A DNA stretch of 64,000 nt from an uncultured Planctomycetaceae bacterium (GTDB lineage Bacteria; Planctomycetota; Planctomycetia; Pirellulales; UBA1268). A program made the translations under genes and the position numbers. Shown here one piece after another: positions 51,543 through 59,774 of the stretch (the stretch's first letter is position 1; each line of letters starts with the position of its first letter). The notes under the pieces were generated by a model, which saw only the letters and a list, made by a program, of their open reading frames with translations, was not told the DNA's origin and did not search any database. Where the stretch lies: NCBI GenBank assembly GCA_903885565.1, contig CAISJI010000098.1, forward strand, positions 62,001 through 126,000, given 5' to 3'.

Positions 51543-52685
51543 ATGGCGGAACATCTCTCGACGAGGCGTGAGGATGTCGGCGCTACGATGGGGGAGTGGA
51601 TCGACGCCGCTCCGGTGGCCATGCTCGTGGCCGACCGGCAGGGCCGCATCCTGGTGGCCAACCGCGCCGGCTGCCTGCTCTTTGGCTATTCGGCCGAGCA
51701 ACTCTGCGGCATGCATGTCGAGGATCTGATGCCGGAGCCCTTCCGCCCGGCGCATCACCAGCACGTGGGACAGTTCTTCGACGCGCAGTCGCCACGGCTG
51801 ATGGGGGCTGGGCGCAATGTCGTGGCGGTGGATGCCTCGGGACGGGTGTTCCCCGCCGAGATCGGCCTGAGTTTGGCCGACACGCCGATGGGGCGCTGCG
51901 TGGTGGCGGCGATCGTGGACGTCACCGAACGCCGGAAGCGGGATCGGGAGTCGACGCTGGCACGGATGGTGCAGGAAGCGATGCTGCCGCGAATCCCAAC
52001 CGACTGGGAGGGGGTGGAGATTGCCGCCCGATCGGAGCCGGCGGATGCCACCGGAGGAGATTTCTATGACCTTTTGCAGTTTCCGGACGGCCGGGTGGGG
52101 TTTGTGATCGGCGATGCCAGTGGCCACGGGTTTGCCGCGGCGCTGGTGAGCGCCAACACGCGTTCCTACCTCCGGGCGATGCTGCGCACCGAGCCCGATG
52201 CGGGGCGCGTGCTCTCCGCCATGAATGCGTTGTTGATGGAGGACGGAATCGATGGCCGGTTCGTCACGCTGTTGTTTGCCGTGGTCGATCCTCCCGCCCT
52301 GAAACTGTCCTACGCCAGCGCCGGTCATTGTGGCTATCTGCTCGACAGCAGCGGGGCGCTGCGAGTCTGCCTCGATCAGGGTGGGGCCCCGCTCGGCTGG
52401 CATGAGGGGGCGGAATATGGGGTGACAACGCTCCCGCTGGAGCCTGGGGATCTGCTCGTGCTGCTCACCGACGGGATCGAGGAATCGATGAGTCTGCAGG
52501 AGGAACTGTTTGGCCGCCAGCGGGTGATCGACCTGCTGCGAAGCCACCACCAGTTGCCAGCGGCCCAGATCGTTGACCAGCTGCATGCCGCCATCCACAG
52601 CTTCCACGGCGGTATCCCCCCGCACGATGATGCCACGTCGGTCGTCGCCCGGATCCTGCCGCCGGTCGTGGCCCATGGCGGCTAG
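51543..52685 (+). CDS. PAS domain plus PP2C/SpoIIE-type serine phosphatase
   Basis: This 380-residue sensor phosphatase has an N-terminal PAS domain (APVAMLVADRQGRILVANRAGCLLFGYSAEQLCGMHVEDLMP, ending VDVTERRKRDRES) followed by a SpoIIE/RsbU-type phosphatase domain: EAMLPRIPTDWEGVEIAARSEPADATGGDFYDLLQF (metal-binding GGDFYD), FVIGDASGHGFAAAL, SYASAGHCGYLL, LVLLTDGIEESM and PPHDDATSVVARI. Such proteins dephosphorylate anti-anti-sigma factors in general-stress partner switching; the target gene is not nearby. A GGGGAG 9 bases before 51543 supports this start; 51534 is an alternative. Confidence 0.9.
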   Translation: MAEHLSTRREDVGATMGEWIDAAPVAMLVADRQGRILVANRAGCLLFGYSAEQLCGMHVEDLMPEPFRPAHHQHVGQFFDAQSPRLMGAGRNVVAVDASGRVFPAEIGLSLADTPMGRCVVAAIVDVTERRKRDRESTLARMVQEAMLPRIPTDWEGVEIAARSEPADATGGDFYDLLQFPDGRVGFVIGDASGHGFAAALVSANTRSYLRAMLRTEPDAGRVLSAMNALLMEDGIDGRFVTLLFAVVDPPALKLSYASAGHCGYLLDSSGALRVCLDQGGAPLGWHEGAEYGVTTLPLEPGDLLVLLTDGIEESMSLQEELFGRQRVIDLLRSHHQLPAAQIVDQLHAAIHSFHGGIPPHDDATSVVARILPPVVAHGG

Positions 52686-53779
52686 CGCACCACTCGGGCT
52701 CCGCCGCCGGCGATCTGCTTCTCCACTTCCTGTCGCGTCGCCATTGAGGTGTCGCCGGGCGTGGTGGAGGCGAGTGCTCCATGGGCCGCGCCGTACTCCA
52801 CTGCTTTCTGGGCGTCGTTGAATTCAAGAAATCCAAACACCAGCCCGCTGGCGAAGCTATCGCCCCCGCCAACGCGGTCGAGGATCTCAAGCTCGGGATA
52901 TTTCCGGCTGTCGTGAAACAGGCCATCGTGCCAAAGGATGGCGCTCCAGTCGTTCTTCGTCGCCGAGATCACGCGCCGCAGCGTGGTGGCAGCCACCTTG
53001 AAATTGGGATACGCCGCCACGGCCGTCTGGATCATTGCCTTGAAGGCGTCGGTTTCGATGGCCGAGAGCTTGTGGTCGACCCCCTTCACCTCAAACCCGA
53101 GCGAGGCAGTGAAATCTTCCTCATTGCCGATCATCACATCGACATATCGGGCGATCTCCCGATTCACTTCGCGTGCTTTCTCCAGGCCACCGATGCTCTT
53201 CCACAGGCTCGGCCGGTAGTTGAGGTCATACGAGACAATCGTGCCATGCTTCTTGGCGGCCTGCACCGCCTCAATCGTCAGGGCCGCTGTGGTTGGCGAG
53301 AGCGCGGCAAAGATGCCGCCGGTGTGCAGCCAGCGCACCCCCAGCGATCCAAACAGCTTCTCCCAATCGATGTCCCCCGGCTTCATCTGGCTGGCCGCCG
53401 TGGTGCCCCGATCGGGCACGCCCACCGCTCCGCGGATGCCAAAGCCACGCTCGGTGAAATTGAGCCCGGTGCGCACGCTGCGACCGATGCCGTCGTCGGC
53501 CCGCCAGAGGAGGAAATCGGTGTTCACTCCCCCCTGCATGATGAAGTCTTCGATGAGGTGGCCAACTTCATTGTCCACCAGCGCGCTGACCAGCGCTGTT
53601 TTGAGTCCGAAGCACTTGCGCAGGCCTCGCGCCACGTTGTATTCGCCCCCCCCTTCCCAGGCCTGGAAATTCCGTGCGGTGCGGATGCGTCCCTCGCCCG
53701 GATCGAGACGCAGCATCACTTCGCCGAGAGAGACCAGTTCGTACGCGCATTTCTCGCGGGGCTTGATCGCCAGGGGCAT
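52682..53779 (-). CDS. kdgK: 2-dehydro-3-deoxygluconokinase-like PfkB kinase
   Basis: This 365-residue PfkB-family kinase is most like KDG kinase, which phosphorylates 2-keto-3-deoxygluconate in the Entner-Doudoroff branch of sugar-acid catabolism. Markers: VSLGEVMLRLDPGEGRIRTARNFQAWEGGGEYNVARGLR (family N-terminus), SYDLNYRPSLWKS, IGNEEDFTASLGF, and DRVGGGDSFASGLVFG with the catalytic Asp in GGD. The neighbours upstream are an Ldh-type dehydrogenase and a 2-hydroxyacid dehydrogenase, consistent with a sugar-acid route. It overlaps the tail of the plus-strand phosphatase gene by a few bases. Confidence 0.85.
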   Translation of the reverse strand: MPLAIKPREKCAYELVSLGEVMLRLDPGEGRIRTARNFQAWEGGGEYNVARGLRKCFGLKTALVSALVDNEVGHLIEDFIMQGGVNTDFLLWRADDGIGRSVRTGLNFTERGFGIRGAVGVPDRGTTAASQMKPGDIDWEKLFGSLGVRWLHTGGIFAALSPTTAALTIEAVQAAKKHGTIVSYDLNYRPSLWKSIGGLEKAREVNREIARYVDVMIGNEEDFTASLGFEVKGVDHKLSAIETDAFKAMIQTAVAAYPNFKVAATTLRRVISATKNDWSAILWHDGLFHDSRKYPELEILDRVGGGDSFASGLVFGFLEFNDAQKAVEYGAAHGALASTTPGDTSMATRQEVEKQIAGGGARVVR

Positions 53780-53794
53780 GGAGAATTCCTTTCG

Positions 53795-54883
53795 TCAGAC
53801 GGTGGGCAGAGCGGCACAATCGATCGGCTGCTGGCCCGCCTCGCGGGCAAACTCATTGAGGGCCTCGACCTCGGCCTGCGAGAAGAGCAGGCCTCCGGCC
53901 CGGGCCGTGCGGGTGGCGAATTCAGCCTCCAATTGCCCCGGCAGCATACAGCCTTCGTTGCCATGGCCCAGGATATCGCTGATCACCGCTTCCACGTTGT
54001 CAGACTGGCTCGAGCCGCGAGCGAAGGCCTGCCCGCTGATCGCCTCGGGGTGGATCACCTGGAAGAAAAACGCGCAGCTCTGTTTCTCTCCCGCCACTGG
54101 CGCCCGGCTGCGCAGCGTGGGCAGGGAGCCGCCGATGAAGGCTGCAGTCAGTTCGTTGACCAGCGACAGCGCATAGCCCTTGTGCTCACCGAACGGCAGC
54201 AGCGAGACCGCCTTGTCGGGATCGGTGGTCGGCTTGCCTTCCCTGTCGACCGCAGCGTTGGGGGGGAGCGGCTTCCCCTCGCGTTTGAGTTGTTGCACCC
54301 GGCCCATGGCGATGACGGAGGTGGCCCAGTCGATGACGATCGGAAACCCGACGGCCTGCGTGGTCGGAAAGCCCCAGGAATGGGGGTTGGTGCCGAGCGT
54401 GGGGAAAACTCCCTTGAACGGCACCACTTCGGCCAGCGAGGCGGTGCAGTTGGTGTAGGCGATGTAGCCGCGTTTGGCCGCCTCCATCACATACCCGCCG
54501 CCCCACAGATAGTGAAATGCATTATCGATCGAGACCGTGCCGGTGCCGTAGGTGTCGGCCAGCCGCATGCAGGTCTCCACCGCCTCCCAAGCCACTGCCT
54601 GACCGAGCTTTTTACGGGCATCCCACACCTCCGTGGCGGCGAACCGGGAGGGGAGTTTTTTGATCGTGGCCCTCGGCACGCAGCCACCCTCTTTTGAGCC
54701 GAAGAGTTCGTCGAGGTGAAGCGCCTTGATGGCGTTGTGGGTGCGGATGCCGTGGCGGGTGGCAGCGGTGGCCAGCGTGGCAGCGTGATGAGCCTCTGCC
54801 TCATCGAAGCCTCTGGCGAGGTAGGCCCCGCGCACGATCGACTCATGTGTTTCGACGGGAACGACGTGGAATGTTTCCGGCAT
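53795..54883 (-). CDS. Ldh-family (malate/L-lactate/sugar acid) dehydrogenase
   Basis: This 362-residue member of the Ldh2/MDG2 family contains NAD(P)-dependent dehydrogenases acting on malate, L-lactate, ureidoglycolate or 2,3-diketogulonate. Segments: HAATLATAATRHGIRTHN (RHG with the catalytic His), LGQAVAWEAVETCMRLADTYGTGTVSIDNAFHYLWGGGYVMEAAKRGYIAYTNCTASL, TLGTNPHSWGFPTT and PFGEHKGYALSLVNELTAAFIGG. It starts 15 bases before the kdgK gene in the same direction. The true substrate is unknown; the operon context suggests a sugar-acid derivative. The start at 54883 is chosen inside a longer open frame. Confidence 0.88.
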   Translation of the reverse strand: MPETFHVVPVETHESIVRGAYLARGFDEAEAHHAATLATAATRHGIRTHNAIKALHLDELFGSKEGGCVPRATIKKLPSRFAATEVWDARKKLGQAVAWEAVETCMRLADTYGTGTVSIDNAFHYLWGGGYVMEAAKRGYIAYTNCTASLAEVVPFKGVFPTLGTNPHSWGFPTTQAVGFPIVIDWATSVIAMGRVQQLKREGKPLPPNAAVDREGKPTTDPDKAVSLLPFGEHKGYALSLVNELTAAFIGGSLPTLRSRAPVAGEKQSCAFFFQVIHPEAISGQAFARGSSQSDNVEAVISDILGHGNEGCMLPGQLEAEFATRTARAGGLLFSQAEVEALNEFAREAGQQPIDCAALPTV

Positions 54884-54926
54884 GAATGACGGGCTTTCTG
54901 TTGGCAGGCAAGGGACGTTATCGCAG

Positions 54927-55018
54927 CATCGCCGGATGCGATGCCTGTCGGCCGTGGAAACCCTTGGCGTTTCCACCGGCCGACCCGAAGCGGAACAAGG
55001 CCCTGGAGGGCTTGTTCC
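54927..55018. repeat. Intergenic hairpin repeat, family B copy 2
   Basis: The order is CATCGC-cggat-GCGATG (54927-54943), GTCGGCCG...CGGCCGAC with an inner TGGAAACC...GTTTCCA stem (54947-54984), then GGAACAAG-cc...gg-CTTGTTCC (54992-55018). It sits between two minus-strand genes that otherwise look like one operon, so it could act as an RNA processing or attenuation structure. Confidence 0.75.
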
Positions 55019-55028
55019 GCGTACAGCT

Positions 55029-56012
55029 TCAGACGCACTTCCGGATGGGAACTTCCTTGTTGATCTGCGCCAAGGGGGCCTCGCCGTGCATGGCGCGGAT
55101 CAGGTTTGTCACAGCCGCCACCGCCTGCCGCTGAACGCTCTCAAACGTCCGAGAGCCGATATGGGGGGTGACGATGCAGTTGGGGAGATGCGTGAGCGGG
55201 TGGTCGGCGGGAGGGGGTTCCTCGTCGAGCACGTCGGTGCCGTAGCCCCCCACCTGCCCTGAGGTGAGCGCGGCGACCATATCGGGCGTGCTCACGATCT
55301 CGCCGCGGGCGCAGTTGAGAATCAAAACTCCGGGCTTCATCCGGGCAATCGTCTCTGTCCGGATCAGGTTGCGGGTTTCGGGGGTGAGGTTGGTGTGCAG
55401 GGAGATGCAGTCGGCCTGGGCGAATACCTCGTCAAGCGTCGTGGCTCTGGCCACGCCGTGCGCCGCAGCGAAGCCATCGTCCCAGTACAGGTCATAGCCC
55501 ACCACATTCATGCCGAAGGCTTTGGCTCGGATCGCCACCTCCCTGCCGATGCGGCCCATGCCGATGATGCCGATCGTCTTGTCGAGCAGTTCGTGGCCGG
55601 TGGTACGTTTCCAGCCGCCGGAGCGGACCGAATCGGTATGGAAGAGAAACTGCTTTTCCAGTGCCAGCAGCAGCAGGAACGTATGCTCGGCGACGGTGGT
55701 GTGGTTGACGCCGGGAGTGAACAACAGAGGAATTCCCAGTTCCGTACAGCGCGCAACGTCGATCTTGTCGACGCCGATGCCATATTTGCTGAGCACCTTC
55801 AGCCGCGGTGCTGCCTTGTCGAGCACCTTCCGGGTGATGGCATCATCGCCGCAGATGTAGCCGTCGAAGTCTCCCACGAGTGCCAGCGTGTCCTGTTCGC
55901 TCAACGGACCGCGTGCGGTCACGATCTCCCAGCCGGTCCCAGCCAGCAGGGCGTGGTGACTCCCCGGCGTGTCTTGGAAGGATGTGGTGGTCAGCAAAAT
56001 GCGGGTTGGCAT
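55029..56012 (-). CDS. D-isomer 2-hydroxyacid dehydrogenase (phosphoglycerate-dehydrogenase-like)
   Basis: This 327-residue NAD-dependent dehydrogenase has an N-terminal substrate domain (DGYICGDDAITRKVLDKA, LKVLSKYGIGVDKID), the Rossmann motif TIGIIGMGRIGREVAIRAKAFGMNVVGYD (acidic residue after the strand favours NAD), and catalytic residues in NCARGEIV (Arg), LDEEPP (Glu) and TPHIGS (His). It has no C-terminal ACT domain, unlike SerA. Its place at the head of the kdgK/Ldh genes suggests sugar-acid metabolism rather than serine synthesis (inference). A family B repeat lies between it and the next gene. The start at 56012 follows the conserved N-terminus. Confidence 0.92.
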   Translation of the reverse strand: MPTRILLTTTSFQDTPGSHHALLAGTGWEIVTARGPLSEQDTLALVGDFDGYICGDDAITRKVLDKAAPRLKVLSKYGIGVDKIDVARCTELGIPLLFTPGVNHTTVAEHTFLLLLALEKQFLFHTDSVRSGGWKRTTGHELLDKTIGIIGMGRIGREVAIRAKAFGMNVVGYDLYWDDGFAAAHGVARATTLDEVFAQADCISLHTNLTPETRNLIRTETIARMKPGVLILNCARGEIVSTPDMVAALTSGQVGGYGTDVLDEEPPPADHPLTHLPNCIVTPHIGSRTFESVQRQAVAAVTNLIRAMHGEAPLAQINKEVPIRKCV

Positions 56013-56123
56013 CGGTGGCTCCGGGGGACGGGTGCAAAAAACGTATACCTGACCACACTCGAAACCGCAAACGCAACCGGTGTGGCTGGCAGGGGGGCGA
56101 TGGGCCAACCGCCTTTCGGGGGC

Positions 56124-56711
56124 CTAACGCCCAACGGTCCGCACCCGTTCCACGATTCCCACCGCGAGTTGTGCAGTCTGCCTGCCATCCCACTTCCACA
56201 GATCGCACTGCCGGGATTCCAGTTCCGGCTCCCCGGCCAGACCGTAGCGGTGCAGCCAGTAGCATTCGCCGGGAAGGAGGGGGAAGTCGCGAAACTCACC
56301 CCAGCGGGCCTGAGGGACCGGGGCCTTGATCCAGCTCCAGGGATTGACGTGCAGCGAATAAGCCGCGTCTGGGTGGCGGATGCACCACAGCCGGTATTCA
56401 ACCTCGCGGACGCAGGCAATCGCACGCGTCAGCGGATCGTCGCAGCCGGCCAGCACCTCCTCCGCCGCCGCCACGCCAGGAGCACACGCAGCCAACACGA
56501 TGGCGGGGGGGCCCGACGCGCGGCGCTCGAGTTCCAGCCGCAGTCGGGGAAGGTCGGTGGCGAGCCACCGCTGCAGATGGGCTCCCAGCAGAATCTGCCG
56601 GGCAGCGAAGTCTGCCGAGGCCATCGGTGCTGCCCGCGGGGGCCGGGCAGCCCGATGTTTCTCAGCAAATGCCTTCAGGCCTTCCAGCCAGTCGAGCGAC
56701 TCGGGTGTCAT
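56124..56711 (-). CDS. Hypothetical soluble protein
   Basis: The product has 195 residues. It is mainly helical at the N-terminus (SLDWLEGLKAFAEKHRAARPPRAAP, AARQILLGAHLQRWLATDLPRLRLELERRA) and aromatic-rich toward the C-terminus (HVNPWSWIKAPVPQARWGEFRDFPLLPGECYWLHRYGLAG), which gives it the look of a carbohydrate- or nucleotide-binding domain. No signal peptide or known motif was found. It may be transcribed with the 2-hydroxyacid dehydrogenase gene 111 bases further on. Confidence 0.6.
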   Translation of the reverse strand: MTPESLDWLEGLKAFAEKHRAARPPRAAPMASADFAARQILLGAHLQRWLATDLPRLRLELERRASGPPAIVLAACAPGVAAAEEVLAGCDDPLTRAIACVREVEYRLWCIRHPDAAYSLHVNPWSWIKAPVPQARWGEFRDFPLLPGECYWLHRYGLAGEPELESRQCDLWKWDGRQTAQLAVGIVERVRTVGR

Positions 56712-56768
56712 GGAATACCACGCGACTGGGTCGTCCTTCTGGGGGCCTTCGAGAGCGCAGTCTCGGGC

Positions 56769-56957
56769 TTATTTGTTGTTCAGGAACGTCTGACGCAGCC
56801 ACTCGTTCTTCCGGCGTTCCAGTTCCACCAGCTTTGCCACCGGCCCCTTGCGCTGGGCACCAACCGAAGACCGTGTGGCACGAACCTGATCAGCAGATGA
56901 TGTCGAGGCAACAATCAGCGTAGACACCAGCGCGAGCAACAGAAACAAATGACGCAT
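56769..56957 (-). CDS. Small secreted protein
   Basis: The product has 62 residues with a clear signal peptide (MRHLFLLLALVSTLIVASTSSADQ) and a short basic mature part ending GPVAKLVELERRKNEWLRQTFLNNK, which is probably helical and amphipathic. AGGAG lies 6 bases before the ATG at 56957. I have no family for it, and similar short exported proteins are common in planctomycetes. Confidence 0.65.
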   Translation of the reverse strand: MRHLFLLLALVSTLIVASTSSADQVRATRSSVGAQRKGPVAKLVELERRKNEWLRQTFLNNK

Positions 56958-57194
56958 GAAGGGACTCCTACTTTTTTCCTGGGGGATCATCCTTGTGCTC
57001 CGGGGATTCCCGGAACTTTCGTTACGGGTGGATCGGCGCCGACTGCAAGCGGGCATCAACCGATTAGTGAAGCGTGGCGCACGACACATAAACGCCACCA
57101 GCCGTGCGCAAGGAATCCTGACTACGCCCGGCATAACCGGTGTCTGAGGATGGCGAACGCGCCGACGGTAACAGCCCCGGCGAGGGGGGCGGAT

Positions 57195-59774
57195 TCAGGT
57201 CGTATCGCGCTTGCGGGCTGGGCCCGGCGCGGGGCTTGTCAAGGGATCATCGGGCCAGGAGTGGCGCGGGTAGCGGCGCCTGAGTTCCTTGCGCACCTCG
57301 GGGTAGGTGCGTTCCCAAAAGCCAGCGAGATCGGCGGTCACCTGCTGCGGCCGGTGATTCGGGCCGAGTAGATGGAGGAGCACCGGCAGGCGTCCGCCGG
57401 CGACGCGGGGAGTTTCTCTGACGCCGAAGAGCTCCTGAATCCGCACCGCAAGCACCGGGGGGCTGCCCGGTTCATACTGCAGTTTGTGGCGTTTGCCTGT
57501 GGGGAGCGTGAGTTCCGCCGGGGCCATCTGCTCCAGCTCAGGGAGCCGCTGATAGCCCACGGCAGCATGCAAGCGGCTGAGCCAGTCGGCCGCTGCCACC
57601 TCATCCAGCGACCGGTTCCCCAGGCAGATCTCCGGAAGCATGTCAGCCAGCGCCGCCTCGTCGAGGGGGGGGAGGTTGAGATCGGGCAGGGCTGCCGCCA
57701 GCCAGCGCATCCGCTTGAGAAATCGATCGGCCGGAGAATCGGCCTTGGGGAGCACCCGCTCGAGTTGCAGCCGGGCCGCCTGAGCCAGGATCTGGGCTGC
57801 GGCGGGCAGATCCCGGATCGGCACCGGCGTCTCGTCGAGCATCAGGTCGACCCATTCCGTGCGGAGCCGGGCATCGACCTGGCGGCGGGAGGGATTGAAG
57901 AAGAGCTCCTCAGACCGGCGGAGATTGGCCGGCATCCCCTCCAGCCAGGCACGGTCGACGCCGCTTGCCAGGCGGACGCGGGCTTCGCCTGAGTCGTCGT
58001 TGAGATCGATCGCCAGAAACAGAGGCTCCTGACGTACCCGGCTGCCGCCATCGAGTCGCACGCCCCGCCCGCCGACCATCGTGGCCCGGTCGGTGGCCCC
58101 CGGCCGCAGGCGGGCCAGCCGGTCGGGGAAGGCGGTCAGAAGCGCCTGCATCAGGGCGGAGTCGGGATCGGTGGCTGCGGGCCCCCGCAGGTCTCCCAGC
58201 AGCTTGGAAAACTGCTCCGCGGCGCGGAGCACGGCCTGCGCCCCGGCGGGATGGAGGTGGAGGTCGGCATTGCCGGAGTGGCTCGTGGCAAGCGCTCTGC
58301 CCGCCTGAAAAGCCTGCAGGGCCGCCACGCGGTCGATGACGTCGGAGCGGGTTCGCACCAGCATCCGATCGCGGGGGCCGCTGCCGGGGGCGGCCGACCG
58401 GAACGGATCTCGTTCGGAAAGAAGCGCCGCGGCCAGAGCAGCCTCCCGCGGCACGCCCCGCTCCACGCCCGCCAGCAGCAGCCGGCCGAGCCGGGGATGG
58501 GCCGGCAGGCGGACGAGTTCCCGGCCGAGGGGCTCGACCCGGTCTTCGGCGTCGATCGCCCCCAGCATGAACAGGAGCCGCCGGGCGTGCTGCAGGGCCT
58601 CTGTGGGTGGGGCATCGAGCCAGGGGAAATCGGCCGTCTCTCCCAGAGCCAGCAGCTGCAGGAGGGCCCCGGCCAGATCGCCCCGCACAACCTCAGGAAT
58701 GTCGGCTGCGGGGCGATGGTGGTGGGAGGCTTCGTCCCACAGCCGCCAGCAGTGGCCCGGGCCGGTGCGGCCGGCGCGGCCGGCCCGCTGATCGGCGGAG
58801 GCCCGGGAGATGGGGCCCAGTTCCAAGCGTGGCAGCCCGGTGGCCGGTGCCATCCGCATGCTGCGCGCCAATCCGGAATCGATCACGGCTGTCACTCCCG
58901 GGATCGTCAGGGAGGTTTCGGCGACATTCGTCGAGAGGATGATTTTGCGGCGACCCAAGTCGCCCAGCACCCGGTCCTGCGCCTCGGCGGGCAGATCGCC
59001 ATAGAGCGTCAGCAGGGCGTGTCCCTGCCGATCGGCCAGAGAGCCCAGCGCCTGCTGGCACTGCAAAATCTCCCCCACTCCAGGCAGAAAGACCAGCACA
59101 TGCCCGTCGGTGGCGGAGAGCGCCTCCGGCACCGTGGCAGCCGCCATCTCCACCGCGTCGCGCTGGTCGCCCCGCTTCTGATGATGCACCGTCACAGGAA
59201 ACAGCCGCCCCTGTGTCGACACCACCGGGCAGCCCCCCGGCCGCCCCTCAGCCAGCAGCTGCGCCACCGGTTCGGCCTGCAGCGTGGCACTCATCACGAT
59301 GATCCGCAGATCGGGCCGGATCGTCTGACGCACCCGCACGAGCAGGCCGAGCACCAGATCCATCTCGAGCGTGCGCTCGTGAAACTCATCCAGCACGACG
59401 GCGCCGATCCCCTCCAGGCCGATGCTCTCGGAGAGCCTCCGCAGCATGATGCCGGTCGTCTCCACGATCAGCCGCGTGTCGCGCCCCACGCGGGTGTCGA
59501 ACCGCACCTGATACCCCGCCCATCCCCCCACTTCTCCGCCCCGCAGCCGGGCGATCTGCTGGGCCACCGCGCGGGCGGCCAGGCGCCTGGGTTGCATGAG
59601 GATCAGCCGCTGCCCTGCCGGCAGATCGTCGCAGATCGCCGCTGGCACAAGCATTGTTTTGCCCGATCCCGGCGGCGCCGTGACAACCACCGCGCCGCTG
59701 CGCGAGGCGGCCACCACGGCATCGAGAACGGCGGCAACGGGCAGGTCGTGGAGGAAATCGTGTGATCGGCTCAC
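57195..59774 (-). CDS. hrpB: ATP-dependent helicase HrpB
   Basis: This 859-residue DEAH-type RNA helicase of the HrpB family has an intact core: APPGSGKTMLVPAA (Walker A), QPRRLAARAVAQQIAR, DEFHERTLEMD (DEAH variant typical of HrpB), MSATLQ and the QRAGRAGRTGPGHCWRLWDE motif VI, followed by the long HrpB-specific C-terminal region. Its precise role is unclear in most bacteria. The start is a GTG at 59774 that overlaps the TGA of the upstream SGNH gene (GTGA), so translation is coupled; no better ATG exists before the Walker A. Confidence 0.93.
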   Translation of the reverse strand: MSRSHDFLHDLPVAAVLDAVVAASRSGAVVVTAPPGSGKTMLVPAAICDDLPAGQRLILMQPRRLAARAVAQQIARLRGGEVGGWAGYQVRFDTRVGRDTRLIVETTGIMLRRLSESIGLEGIGAVVLDEFHERTLEMDLVLGLLVRVRQTIRPDLRIIVMSATLQAEPVAQLLAEGRPGGCPVVSTQGRLFPVTVHHQKRGDQRDAVEMAAATVPEALSATDGHVLVFLPGVGEILQCQQALGSLADRQGHALLTLYGDLPAEAQDRVLGDLGRRKIILSTNVAETSLTIPGVTAVIDSGLARSMRMAPATGLPRLELGPISRASADQRAGRAGRTGPGHCWRLWDEASHHHRPAADIPEVVRGDLAGALLQLLALGETADFPWLDAPPTEALQHARRLLFMLGAIDAEDRVEPLGRELVRLPAHPRLGRLLLAGVERGVPREAALAAALLSERDPFRSAAPGSGPRDRMLVRTRSDVIDRVAALQAFQAGRALATSHSGNADLHLHPAGAQAVLRAAEQFSKLLGDLRGPAATDPDSALMQALLTAFPDRLARLRPGATDRATMVGGRGVRLDGGSRVRQEPLFLAIDLNDDSGEARVRLASGVDRAWLEGMPANLRRSEELFFNPSRRQVDARLRTEWVDLMLDETPVPIRDLPAAAQILAQAARLQLERVLPKADSPADRFLKRMRWLAAALPDLNLPPLDEAALADMLPEICLGNRSLDEVAAADWLSRLHAAVGYQRLPELEQMAPAELTLPTGKRHKLQYEPGSPPVLAVRIQELFGVRETPRVAGGRLPVLLHLLGPNHRPQQVTADLAGFWERTYPEVRKELRRRYPRHSWPDDPLTSPAPGPARKRDTT

